This document shows positions 48,288 to 59,496 of a DNA stretch of 64,000 nucleotides, one piece after another. The first letter of the stretch is position 1; each line of letters opens with the position of its first letter. The notes under the pieces are model-generated. The model had not been told where the DNA came from. It saw only the letters and a list, made by a program, of their open reading frames with translations, and did no database searches. Source of the stretch: Taudactylus pleione (lineage: Eukaryota > Chordata > Amphibia > Anura > Myobatrachidae); the NCBI GenBank assembly GCA_031769625.1, contig JAUIMM010000637.1:3792501-3856500 (forward strand), read 5' to 3'. Position numbers and translations under genes: made by a program.

Positions 48288-48619
48288 GGTGCGTGCACAC
48301 GGTAAGATATCTTTGAACGATAACGTTCAACGATAAATCGTTCATATCATACAGTGTTTTCAATGAACGACCAACGATGCGCGCTCTTGCATGGACGATA
48401 ACGATGTCTGTGGTCGTCCGTACATGCAGGTGACCTTGGACGATTTCATCACGATTTGCATGTTCTGAGATGTGGCAGGATGACATCACTGAAAGATATC
48501 GATCATAGATATCTCTCAGTGTGTACACCCAATATCGTTTGTCCTGCAGTGCAGAAAAGTTCAAAGGAAATCGTTCAGCGATATCGTTGGTTGCACAGAT
48601 CGTACCGTGTGTACGCACC
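48288..48619. mobile_element. Family C (piggyBac-like) MITE, copy 2 (332 bp)
   Basis: The tips ggtgcgtgcacacggta and taccgtgtgtacgcacc are inverted complements with one mismatch. The flanks are TTAA on the left and TTTA on the right, a likely decayed TTAA duplication. The interior holds several cgataacgttcaacga-like inverted pieces. Confidence 0.82.
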
Positions 48620-49341
48620 TTTAGTCGCACAAATGGAACAGTCGGATGCTACAAAACTACTTAATAAGACTGCTCTGATTAATTTGATGTGTGACACTTT
48701 TACATCTGTGCGCGAATGAGTCCGATTCTGTATACGAAGGGCTACGATGCAGCGGGCCGCCGCTTTATTTCACAAGTTGCGTTGTGCTTCATATGCGACT
48801 TTGTACATACTTAATACCAATTCCTGCACAGTTAAAGTTGTAGCCTGGCGTCTCTGGTACAAACTGAGTAGTGTTTCACTGCATCTGTAGTGTGCAAACT
48901 TAAAGGAAAAGTATGTAAGCAAACTGCGTGATTCTAGCACTTAATAAAGGTGTGTTCACACAATTGAGAACAAGTGAAGACTGACACAGATGCATATACC
49001 ATTCTGAAAGCCGTGTCATTTCCAGAGTCTTGGGGGCAGGTGCAAATACACAGTAATGATGGTCGCCAGCTAGTGATAGATATCCACACACTGGAGGGAG
49101 GGGAATTACGAAATGCTACGATGCAGCGACTGCAACTTTTTGCACGCTAAATTCCTTTGTGCAGCTAGAAAAGTGTTGCATATGAAATTAATCAGTGCAG
49201 TCTCGTGAAGCGGTTTGGCAAATCCAAATGCGACTAACACACATTTTCGGGTGAAGATAACGCTTGGCGCAAGCAGTCTCGCACGGTACCTGGCTACTCG
49301 CTCGTACCGAACACCTCGCGCTGCGTGGCATATTAAGGCTA

Positions 49342-49512
49342 GGGGGTATATTTACTAAAGTGCGGGTTTAAAGAGTCGGAGATGATACCGATATTAACCA
49401 ATCAGATTCTGCTCATCATTTATCTAGCACCTTCTAGAAGATAATAGCTATAATCTGTCTGGTTGCTAAGGGCAACACCTCTACTTCTATAAACCCCCAG
49501 TAAATATACCCC
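49342..49512. mobile_element. Family D MITE, copy 1
   Basis: It runs from gggggtatatttactaaagt to ccagtaaatatacccc. The arms include aaccaatcagattctg and ctgtctggttgctaaggg around ctagcaccttctagaagata. The flanks are CTA and TAA. Confidence 0.85.
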
Positions 49513-50710
49513 TAAGTGTATGAGGACACATCTGTATATTATGTACAAGCACTACAGACTCTCAAATGCTAGAAGAACACTTATATGTTGCAGTAGCTTG
49601 AAAAAGCATATTTTATATTGCAGGAAACACAACTCTGCAGTGTTACAAATTACATTTTACAGACAATTACAGTTCGGTAAACATAAAACATAAAAATGTA
49701 CCAATAGTGCTAATCTAAAACAGTAAAACAGTATTCTGTGTAGATCCCATTACTGCTCCAAGCTGGCTGTGTGAATGCTGTAACAAGCTACTCTAGAGTG
49801 GTACAGTACAAACAGTATCAGTGACACCTATAGCACTGTCAGGAAGTGCACTCTAGAACTTCATTACACCGTGTACTGTACAGCCTGCGACCCCTGATGT
49901 GAGACCGGTATCTGCAGCTGACAGAGGGGGAAGAATATCACCGGGACCTACATATCACTGGGGTCACTGATAAATACAGGCGACTTTCCATGCATTTTAC
50001 CAGAGCAAAAAGGTCTTTAAAAGACAATTATCGGCTTAGAAGAAATTACAGGCTGAAACAGAAGATAGTGCTCAAGGACATATCGCAAAAAATGGAAGTA
50101 AAGTATATATATATATATATAAAAAAAAAAGTTTAATTCCTTAAATATGCCCGTGGGAAAAATTTGTGCGGTATTTCACAAGACATTGACTGGAGTTCTT
50201 TTACCTCAGGGCTGAACAGCTCACATGTTACCTTCTGCAGTATGAAGTAAAGATTTAAAATAACTTTGGTTGTAATAACTTTTAAAAGAAACACCATTTC
50301 TTTGTGGGATTCTATGATGGCCAGGGCCAAAACCCAACATGATCGGGCCCCATAAAATATAAAAAAAATAAAAAAAAGAGAAGGGGAGGGTCCGCCAATC
50401 TCATCTCGTTCCGCCCGCATAAGGCCTCCGCTCTTCCGACCCGTATTCTGCACCGGCCCCTGCGTATGCTTAGAAGAGAGAAGATATGGAATCAGCATTG
50501 CCAGGGGCCACACCTCTATCCGTACCCCTTACAGCGACTGCACCCCATACAGATAAGGTAGTTCAGCCGCAGAGAACAAACCTTAAACGTGGGATTGCCA
50601 GGAGGTCATGACATCTAATATTTTTTTTATTGTTTCTATAGATATCAACAAGCTGAACTAAATTTATTTAGTATAGTATATATTCAATTCACTGCTGCAG
50701 AAATCACTAA

Positions 50711-51049
50711 GGCCGGGATGTACAAACATCGAAATAAGGTAAAACCCCCGAAAATGCAGTTTTCGGGGGTTTTACCACATTCCGCAAATGTACTAAGCAC
50801 CAGAATGCAATGCACTCCCTCCCATCACTCCCCCGCGTCCTTCTGCGCATGTGTAGAAGGACGCCAGAGTGACTTCTGGGTGTTAAATCCGGAAGGCCCT
50901 CTGTCCGGGGCCATCACAAAGAACAGCTCTTATCGGGAGAGCTGCTTTGCGATATTCTTGGTACATACCACGGTAATGAACCGAGGTACGTACCCAAAGT
51001 CAGGGGGGATGTACCGCATTGCGGATGCAATGCTGAGTACATCCCGCCC
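50711..51049. mobile_element. Family J TIR element, complete (339 bp)
   Basis: The ends ggccgggatgtac and gtacatcccgccc are inverted complements with one mismatch. TAA lies directly on both sides (50708-50710 and 51050-51052). The left interior is a strong hairpin: ggtaaaacccccgaaaatgc mirrored by gttttcgggggttttacc. Confidence 0.88.
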
Positions 51050-51052
51050 TAA

Positions 51053-51289
51053 GGGAGATAAAGTGGAGAGTGATAAAGTTCCAACCAATCAGCTCCTGTC
51101 ATTTTCCAGGCTGTGTTTGAAAAACGATATTCAGTGATTAGTTGGTACTTTCTCTCACTTCAAGGCTTAGTACATTTTCCCCAACCAATCACCTCCTATC
51201 ATTTCTCAAACACAGCCTGTAAAAAGAGAGTTAGGAGCTGATTGGTAGGTATTTTTTCTCTCTCCAAGGCTTCGTACATTTACCCCAAA
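51053..51289. repeat. Two family B MITE copies in direct succession
   Basis: The first (51053-51182) runs from gggagataaagtggagagtg to gcttagtacattttcccc. The second (51183-51289) repeats the right portion, from aaccaatcacctcctatc to ttcgtacatttacccc. They lie end to end in the same orientation, followed by a third, interrupted copy. Confidence 0.75.
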
Positions 51290-51887
51290 GTAGCAAGCAT
51301 TCAACTTCTATCATTTTTCAAACACAGGGCCTGATTCAGACCCGCTCGCAAGCGCTATGCGCTCGCGAGCGGGTCGATGTTAGGCCTCTGCGCATGCCGG
51401 AGCCAGCTCCGACGAGCGCATGCGCGAGACCCGGCTAACGACGGGCGCTCCGTCGTTCCGTGTCTCGCACCAAAAGGGGGCGGCTGTCGACAGCTCGCAC
51501 CGTTTTGGAGGCGTGGGGATGGTTTCACAAACGGAGGCGTTCCCATGCGAACGCCTGCCGTTTGTGGGCGGCCCCACTGACATCACCAGTGATGTCAGTG
51601 GGAGAGCTTGCGGCTCTATTAGAGCCAGAAGCTCTCGGGGGCTTGCGGCCACGAGACCCTACTACATGGGTCTCGTCGCAAGCCCGATGGTCGCGATGGT
51701 CTTGACCATCGTGACCCTCATCCTGGCCGCTCGCAATAGCTGTGGGTGGTCAGCCACAGCTATGCGAGCGGCCAAGAGGCCGCTCCACAAAAAAAAAAAC
51801 GCCCTGATTCAGGGCCACAGCCTGTAAAAAGAGAGTTAGGAGATGATTGGTTGGTATTTTCCCAAGGCTTAGTACATCTCCCCCTAA
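51290..51887. mobile_element. Third family B MITE, split by family K element
   Basis: The left piece ends ctatcatttttcaaacaca (51326) and the right piece resumes at gcctgtaaaaagagag after 51819. Rejoined, the order matches the uninterrupted copy next to it. The right end is aaggcttagtacatctccccc. Confidence 0.8.
51327..51816. mobile_element. Family K TIR element nested in family B (490 bp)
   Basis: The tips gggcctgattcag and ctgattcagggcc are inverted complements with two mismatches. ACA flanks both sides. The interior is GC-rich with further inverted pairs such as gacccgctcgcaagcg with cgctcgcgagcgggtc and atgtcagtgggag with ccccactgacat. Open frames across it are by-products of GC content. 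Confidence 0.82.
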
Positions 51888-52693
51888 ATCTCTCCCTCCG
51901 GAGAGGTAGATTACATCTACCCCACAATCAGAGAAATCTCAGGTTTGTGTCACAGTAACAGATTCTTTTCAATTCAAGTCAAAGAGGTTACTTTCTACTA
52001 CCCTAAAACCAGGCATCTCCCCACACAGTGCTCTTGCAGTGAGAAAACATTTACGTAGACAGTCGCCCTTTCCCATAAAACGAGTTATAATAAGGAAAGC
52101 TGGACAGAGAACCACTTACTCTGAATACAATGTTTATTGACATTAATAGCTCTTTACTGAGCAATAGACACAGTGACATACACAGACTGCCACTGACATA
52201 TCACATTAGGCTGACTAATCCTCATAAGGCAGGATATAAGCTGAGAAATAACATTACTCTCCACTGGGCTCCCTGGCAAAAGTTCCATCACATAAAAATC
52301 ACTGGGTAGCCAATAATAACATGAATACCTGCATATTGCGCCCTCTTAGTAAATGATACAGTAGAACGCACTATATCATGAATCCAATGTGTAAAACGGT
52401 ACTTGGGTTCAGCGCAGTCTATGCCAGATGAATGAACGTGGTGCAGTACAGGACAGTATATACGCAGGGGATACAATGAATCAGAGCAGCTTCCATCCGA
52501 TTGGTTAGAGCATGGGAAAACCACTTTATTAGCCTGTTTGTTCATCAAACCAATTGATGTTAATAAACTTAATTTATACCTCTCGCCGGTTCCACCAAAA
52601 AAGGAGCATTGCTGCTCTATTATGTTTTTTTGTTTGTTTTTCTTTTTTTAAATCATTTTGTACCATTATAAGAATGAAGTCAGGAGTTGTATA

Positions 52694-53122
52694 TTATACC
52701 CCTTTTACACCAGAGCAAAAACCTGGGTTTTTGCTGGGTCTACCCGAGTCGCAGCTCAGTGTAAAAGGGTCCCTGAAAAATAACCTGGGTCAAGTGACCC
52801 TGCAATCCAACCCAGGTAGCTACCAGGTTTGGACCCAGGATGGACCCAGGAAATGGTGCAGTGTAAACGGTGCAACCCGGGTTATCTGACCTGGATCATG
52901 CCTAAAATGAGCTGATTGGTGGATGTGGAGCATTCACCTCCCACTTTTTATGACCTCACAGGTTTAGCAGGGCAGACATGAGTTCAGTGTGAACAGGGCT
53001 GACCTGGGAGTAACCCAAATTAAAGGTGCAGTGTAAATGGGTCTGACCTAGGTCTGACCAGGGTTGGAACCATGTCCAAAAACCCAGGTCGGACCTGGGT
53101 TTTTGGTGGAAAAGAGGTATAA
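52694..53122. mobile_element. Family L TIR element (429 bp)
   Basis: The ends ttatacccctttt and aaaagaggtataa are inverted complements with one mismatch. They are followed inward by aaaacctgggtttttgctgg and its mirror ccgacctgggtttttgg. Phrases such as acctgggt and cagtgtaaa recur throughout the interior. Confidence 0.85.
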
Positions 53123-54017
53123 GGTAAATTAGGTATCTGTGGAACTCTAATGTCCCCCATACATCAGCGACAGTTTCCCAAGTCCCCGATTCCCCAAGCG
53201 TCATGGCATCAGCGAAATCCAACATGTTGGATTTCCCTGATTTATCAATCCGAATTTCCGAGATTCCCTGTCTGACCAGCGGTCATCGATGGCCGTCGAT
53301 CGTCCTCTTCAGGAGTTACGGTCCACAAGTACAAGCTAATGAAAACTCTCTTTGATGCGGACCTGGCAAAGCGCATTTTTACGGGCCGCAGCCAAACTTG
53401 CGCCCTAAATCAGGCTCTGTCAGATAAATTGCGTTATCACAGAATTCCACCATTGCCGAAGTCCAAAGAGGGTAATGGAGTCCAATGGTTTCCAATTTAT
53501 CATAACACCTGAATGTTTTTTTCTCTCCCACATGGAAAATATGTATACGTTGGCGATTGTTTAATAAAGCAAGCGGCGACCAGAAGTGCTCCATAGGGAT
53601 TGGAAGAGACAGAAAACCGTTTGATGCAGTGTGAACAAAATGTCCTCTAGGTATTTACTTTCCATTTACACAAGATTACGGCATTATTGTATAACTATAA
53701 AATGAAGGAACATAACCAAGGAATGGCACATACTGTAACACGCTTGTTGTTTGGTCATAAGAAGCTTTGCAGCTCAATTGGCCTTTGAGGAGCACTTATA
53801 AAAAAAAAAAAACTCAGCAATTAGGTCATGATTAGAATTGAACATTATTTGCAATAAACCTTTTACTCGGCAAGGACATGCCAAAATAATACCCAAGCCC
53901 CAAAATACTAAACTGCACTAACAGCTATACTAATGCCCTGCTGGGGTAACTCCACTACTCCTAACCAATAAAACTTCAGTTTCTCTCTCTCGAAGGTTTG
54001 ATACATCTCTCCCTCAG

Positions 54018-54105
54018 GCCGGGATGTACTAAGGTTGCGGTGACCATTCCGCCAGTAACCGCAACCTTACTAATCACATATGTACTAACAAAACAAACCA
54101 AGTAG
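54018..54105. repeat. Family J element, left fragment
   Basis: It begins ggccgggatgtactaagg and contains ggttgcggtgaccattccgc mirrored by ccgcaacctt. The tip and hairpin position match the complete copy at 50711. Confidence 0.55.
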
Positions 54106-54335
54106 GGGGCAATTTAATTAGGAGCGATGGCTAGGAAATAATGTGAGCGCCGACCGCGGCACCACAAACATTGCATATCTTCCCCTCGCACACCACAGCG
54201 GTGCGCAGGTAAATGTGCGATGTTGAGGTAGCGTCAGTCTCAGTGACGCGCGCAACCTCACGTCACAGAGGATTGAACTGCAACCATAAAATGTGATTAT
54301 TAACCTTTATCGGTATAGTGCCAAAATATTACTTA

Positions 54336-54475
54336 GGGGGTCTATGTACTAAGCCTTGGAGAGAGAGAAAGTACCAACCAATCAGCTCCTGTCTATTTAC
54401 AGGTTGTGTTTGAAAAATGACAGGAGCTGATTGGTTGGTACTTTATCTCTCTCCAAGACTTAGTACATAGAACTC
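54336..54475. mobile_element. Family B MITE flanked by TTA
   Basis: It runs from gggggtctatgtactaagcc to acttagtacatagaactc. TTA is at 54333-54335 and at 54476-54478. The right TTA is also the left flank of the next element. Confidence 0.9.
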
Positions 54476-54478
54476 TTA

Positions 54479-54670
54479 GGGGTATATTTACTCAAGTGAG
54501 AGTTTTTAGAAGTGGAGATGTTGCCCATAGCAACCAATAAGATTCTACAGCCAATCAGATTCTAGCCATCATCTACTAGAAGGTGCTAGTTGAATGTTAA
54601 GTAAAATCTGATTGGTTGCTATGGGCAACATCTCCACTTCTAAAAACCCGCACTTTAGTAAATATACCCC
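54479..54670. mobile_element. Family D MITE flanked by TTA, copy 2
   Basis: It runs from ggggtatatttactcaagtg to cactttagtaaatatacccc. TTA is at 54476-54478 and 54671-54673. The arms gttgcccatagcaacca and tggttgctatgggcaac are perfect mirrors. Confidence 0.92.
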
Positions 54671-55975
54671 TTAGAGAGAGAGCCCAGACAGAGCTTTACA
54701 GAAAATTGTTTAACCATCTTTCCTCAGAGGAAATTTTACCCTATGAACACACTAGGCCGGGTCATTTCTTCCCAATTAACCATCCAGTTTTTTTTTTGTT
54801 TTTTTTTGCGCAAACAGGGTAAAAACATACAAACTCCACACATAACATGGTCTATCTGAGACCCTCACATTATAGTCTTGAAAGCAAAAGTGGCCCCAGT
54901 ACAGCAATAAAAAAATAACAGTATTAACAAACTGGCCAGCACTATAATATATTTACAATGAATAGCAATACAAATTGAAGAAAAAGTGGGGAGGGGGACT
55001 TGCATCATCCCCTTCCCTCCAACCCTCCCTGCGCGCACACACTTCTATTCCCCTAACACCAATTCCCATTCTACCCACTCTGAATGGACTGACCGGCATC
55101 TCCAGCAGTAAAAGAGCTTGCTGACCTTGCTAATCACAGCCAATGAGCGGCATACACATTCAAATATCCCCCTGCTTCTCCAATTTCATTCATAAAAAGA
55201 GAATAGAGGAGGAAGGAAAAAAAAATAAAAAATTAACATTGTTCTGTGTTCAGCAGCTTCTGAGGGGGAACAGGAAAAAAAACAAAAACCCTTAAATAAA
55301 ATAATAAAGCTCCGATGAGGCCCCCAGTGTTTTAGGCTTGGAATCTATTCAATAACAGTACCACCATCTGCCTCTTTCTTACCAGTACTAGAGCACTTCC
55401 CTGCGGGGATGTGAAAACGTACACCGGTCCTGCGTTGCCTAATGGGCCTCATTCATACGAGCTCACACGCACATAACTCCAGAGTGCCTCCCCTCAATGT
55501 GTGTTTTATGTAGCCCAGCGCCAGCACAAAGCAGTAGCTGTTACCACATTCACAGCCCCGTGTGGAGAATTAGATCACTAGGGGGAAAAAAAAAAAAAAA
55601 AAAACTTTTCCAAGCCCCTTTTATGGAAAATAAGAGCTTAGACTGTAAACGCTAAAACCTACCAAACAACAAGCACCACTAATGAGCTAATAACACACGG
55701 ACCATTTGACTGAAAGAGCTTTCCTTTCATGCGTGCAGGAGACACGCTTAGGAGAAAAAAAAAGCCTCCTTTGTGTTCTGTTGCTAGTCTCCCCTCTACC
55801 TACGAGAACAGGCCGCCAGGTCTGATCCACCTGCGGATGTCACCAACGCTGGGGGAGTGGAGGATAGGAATATTGTTATAGGAGAAATATACTGAGGTAT
55901 ATTTACTATTTAAAGTGCAGGTTTTTAGAAGTGGAGAGGTTGTCGATTGCAATAGAATATCAGATTCAAGTTATT

Positions 55976-56153
55976 GGGGGAGATGTACTAAGCTTTGAAA
56001 AGTGATAAACTGGAGCGTGATAAACTACCAGCCATTCAGCTCCCAACTGTCATGTTACAGGCTGTGTTTGAAAAATGACAGTTGGGAGTTGATTAACTGG
56101 TGGTTTATCACTCTCCAGGTTATCACTTGTTCAGAGTTTCGTACATCTGGCCC
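55976..56153. mobile_element. Family B MITE nested in family D
   Basis: It runs from gggggagatgtactaagctt to gagtttcgtacatctggccc, with arms cagctcccaactgtcat and atgacagttgggagttg. TTA occurs within a few bases on both sides, but the exact duplication is ambiguous. Confidence 0.87.
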
Positions 56154-56186
56154 ATTATCTTCTAGAAAGTGCTAGAGAGGTGTTAA

Positions 56187-56678
56187 GGTGCCTACATACT
56201 AGGCGATATTTTACACGATTTTCCATGATTTCGACGCATCGGAACGTCAAATCGAGAAAAGCATGTCCAAATCGTGAGTGTCCACTCACAATCACGATGC
56301 CCATGCGCGTACCCGCTGGTCGTACATCGCATCTTAAGATCTGCTAGTCTCAGAGACAATGCACTGGAAAAAGTTAAGAATGCACGATAGATCGTTTGTC
56401 ACATTGGACACTTTTTAACACCAAGGGGACTATTTACTAAGCAGTGTTACGAGACAGAATGAAAAAAGTGATAAGGTACCAGCCAATCCGCTCCCAACTA
56501 TCATTTTTCAAACATAGCCTGTGAGATGACAGTTGGGAGCTGATTGGCTGGCACCTTATGTGCTTAGTAAATAGACCCCTACATCATGTCCATGGCTGCC
56601 GGGGAGCTGCTGGGGTAAGTTCAAGGGAAATCGGACACGAGATCGCATCGTGACCACATCGCATAGTGTGTAGGCACC
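56187..56678. mobile_element. Family C (piggyBac-like) MITE nested in family D
   Basis: The tips ggtgcctaca and tgtaggcacc are perfect inverted complements. Perfect TTAA duplications flank them (56183-56186 and 56679-56682). TTAA targeting is a hallmark of piggyBac-type transposases. It contains a family A MITE at 56425-56579 and no transposase frame. Confidence 0.88.
56425..56579. mobile_element. Family A MITE nested in family C, right arm truncated
   Basis: It begins ggggactatttactaagcag and ends tgcttagtaaatagacccc. The right arm jumps from ggcaccttat straight to gtgcttag, so about 25 bp present in other family A copies is missing. Confidence 0.88.
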
Positions 56679-56856
56679 TTAAAGTAGAATCTGATTGGTT
56701 GCTATGGGCAACAGCTCCACTTCTAAAAACCCACACTTTAGTAACTGTACCCCCCAGCCTCAAAATACGATGTGGCGCGAGTAACCTGGCTGGTCCCGTG
56801 CGACTCTGCTAGCGCCTTTTTTTTTTTACATCTTTTTCGGCCGAAAATGCGTCTTA

Positions 56857-57769
56857 GGCCTGTATTCAATTTGAGGCGAAAAGCAGTTTTCGCGTGTTTT
56901 TGGCGGAAACTTTTCGCTGATGACGTCATTTCACCAGGCGGAAAAATATCGCCGTATTCAATTTGAAAGACTTTCCGCCTAGGCGGAAAGTCAAAGCAAT
57001 GTACTAGGCGAAAAAGTTTCACCTATGAATAGCAGGTGGAAAAAAGTGCAGAATTGGGGTTTTGGGGGTGCAGATTTGGGGTTTTGGGGTGCAACGTTGT
57101 GGGAACCCCCGTGCAGCCTTCAGACAGCCCCCCAAAGGTAAACTGTGTCAAAAAAATTTTTTAAAAACATTTAAGACCACCCCGAAAAATCACTTTGAAT
57201 TTGGGGGTGAAAAAAAAAAATGTTGGGGGACAAAGTTAAAAACTAGCGAACTTGACCCTGGGGGGGGTCCCCAAGTATACCCCAGATGTTTTTTTTTATT
57301 GCAGGGGCTTGCGGCAGGTGGATTTTTCTCGATTTTTTAAACTTAACTTTAGCAACCTTTAAATATGCTGCCCCCCATTTTCAAGTACCCCAAATTTGCT
57401 GGGATAAGTTATTTTCTGCAAACAAACCCTCCTGAATACTATTCTGCACCACTTATACAAAAACGCTATTTAGCAGCTATTGAGCTCGTTTAAAAACAAC
57501 AAATACCTTCAGCAAGCCAAATCGGGGGTAACCATAGCTAACCCCATGTCAGAATATCTTTTCGGGGGTATCAGGCTGATTTCCCCAAATCTGACAGTAC
57601 TTTCAGCTTGTTTAAGTTTCGCCGGGTCCCGTTTTCGCGTACTTTCAAATTGAACACGGGGATACGCGGGCACAAGCGCGATACTTTTCCGCCTACAAAA
57701 CACGCGATGTAGGCGGAAAGTCTGGGAGGCGGAAGAGTATCGCAGGTCCGCTCAAATTGAATACAGCTC
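56857..57769. mobile_element. Family G TIR element, copy 3 (913 bp)
   Basis: The ends ggcctgtattcaatttgag and ctcaaattgaatacagctc are inverted complements. TTA lies on both sides (56854-56856 and 57770-57772). The interior matches copy 2 at 44411 over long stretches and includes a local duplication of ggggtttggggt-like wording near 57055-57090. Confidence 0.88.
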
Positions 57770-58474
57770 TTAGTTGCAATGCGATGCAATTTAGATGCTC
57801 CACGAGACTAGCGATTAATTTGAGAAGCTATACATGTATATCTGTGTGCGACTGAGTCTGTACACAGAGGACAACGGAACCTGCTGTCTGGAAGGTGCGC
57901 CCGCTGCATTGTAGCACTGCCCATACTACAGACATGTACAAGTGTATCACATCCAAGTAATCAGTGTCATCTCATCGTGTGACCAAGATGCATTTTTGGG
58001 GCGAAAAAGACGGTCAACGCAAGCCGAGTCGAACGGGACATGGGGCTGTTTGGCGCAAATGGAGAAATAGTGTATCAGGACACATCTGTATAGAAATTAG
58101 TGTTTACAGTAAAAATGCGCTTATAAAACTCAACGTTTATTTAGCTTAAGGCTTCACCAAATAATACCAGGAAATCACTGTGAATCTTTATTATGTCCTG
58201 GTATATTTGGACTTATTAATACTACAGGAGCGGAAACAGGTAGCGTAATCTGAAGGACCAGTGGTAAACAACTATACGAACGTAGAATTTGCAGCCACAT
58301 TTTTTCAAGAAAAACAATTGTAAAACACCTGCTTAGCTTTACCATATAAATCACTTCTTTACGCAGCCTCAGCAAAAGAGGTCTACAAAGCATAACATAG
58401 TGTTTCAGTACACGGTGCAATGCCTCAGAGTGATGATGCCACTACTTTCTAGTGATAGGATAGGCTACATTCGC

Positions 58475-58538
58475 ATGCAAATTGGTCCCGCCTACAATAT
58501 GGCTGTCTCCGCTCTGTGAAAGCGGACAAGTATAAATA
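58475..58538 (+). promoter_or_regulatory. Octamer, inverted CCAAT and TATA-like cluster
   Basis: ATGCAAAT (58475-58482) overlaps ATTGG (58481-58485), and TATAAATA follows at 58531-58538. The order and spacing resemble promoters of replication-dependent histone genes, which carry an octamer, CCAAT and TATA boxes. No histone reading frame or histone stem-loop follows within 300 bp on the plus strand. It could therefore be a relic, a repeat-borne promoter or chance. Confidence 0.35.
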
Positions 58539-58685
58539 CCGCTGCAGCGGGTTGGAAGAGACAGGTTAAATGTGCCGACGATAAACTGGTCACTGCATCT
58601 CACCCATTCTCCGCTGCGTTCGGGCTCTACGGCATCTAACAAAACAAATTCACAAATATCACGTTGTGGGGGAATGTAGACTATG

Positions 58686-59099
58686 GGGTCAGATTTACTA
58701 ACACTTCCAAATTTAAAAAAAAAGGAAAAAGTAGGTGTGTTACACACAGCAACCAATTAGATTCCAGTTTCTAAAGCTGAGTACACATTAGGTCGACTGG
58801 CCGACCTAGCTGACGATTGGTAAGTGCATATACACTTACCAATCATCCACCCAATGTGTCGCTCCTGACATCACAACTGGGCGGGCATTTAAAATTTGCC
58901 CGCCCAGTTGAGCTGTTACTCACCGCCGGGTCTCTGCTGCATGTGTACGGGTGATCGGCAGATTGCCCGCAAACACCTTCAATTGAACGGCCGATATATC
59001 GCCCAATGTGTAGTCTTTGAACTGACAAATAGCCGATTGGTTGCTAAGGGCAACTTCTCCACTTTCTCTCTCTTTGTAGGCTTGATACATCTCCCCCTA
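58686..59099. repeat. Family D/B MITE split by a family E-like element
   Basis: The left piece (58686-58776) reads ggggtcagatttactaacac and cagcaaccaattagattcc. The right piece (59022-59099) reads ccgattggttgctaaggg and ggcttgatacatctcccc. The two are halves of one palindromic MITE separated by the insert. Confidence 0.65.
58777..59021. mobile_element. Family E-like TIR element nested in a MITE
   Basis: The tips aaagctgagtacacattagg and ccaatgtgtagtcttt are imperfect inverted complements. The interior shares gacatcacaactgggcgg with the element at 41106 and has a local foldback, gcgggcatttaaaatttgcccgc. Confidence 0.7.
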
Positions 59100-59496
59100 A
59101 GCCACTCATTGCACCTCATGCCCCCAAATTTTAGATTCATATCAGCCCTTTATTAAATGACTGGAGCAGTGTCTAAGCATCATGCAGAAACCGTGAAAAA
59201 AAAAAAAAAGCAGAAATCATCGATGTGTGATTGTACCAACAACAATTGCTTACGTGTTGCATGCAAGTGAGAATACAATCTGTTCCTTTATCAGATAACG
59301 GACAGCCAATCCCTCCAATAACCAAACAAAGATCTGTAGAAAATTATAGCCAATTAAAAGATTTATGGACTTAAAAACAAACAAACCGTCACTGGGGCAA
59401 TCAGCATTCAATAAACTCTGCACAACTATTTAGTAAGGACTCTCTCCAGTGCAGTCCCACCTCTCACCCCAGTGTCAGCAGAGGTTGTGCTCTTAC

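Larger units (their letters stand above)
55896..56755. mobile_element. Family D MITE, copy 3, carrying nested insertions
   Basis: The left part reads ggtatatttactatttaaag and gtttttagaagtggagaggt. The right part reads gattggttgctatgggcaac, cacttctaaaaacccacact and gtaactgtacccccc. The middle is split by a family B MITE (55976-56153) and a family C element (56187-56678). The remaining pieces align in order with the uninterrupted copy at 54479. Confidence 0.87.

Noticed and set aside
51380..51827. Several long overlapping frames on both strands
   Set aside because: They coincide with the GC-rich family K TIR element. They have no domains, and both strands are equally open.
58442..58756. Histone gene downstream of the octamer/TATA cluster
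   Set aside because: No histone-fold peptide and no histone 3' stem-loop occur on either strand nearby.
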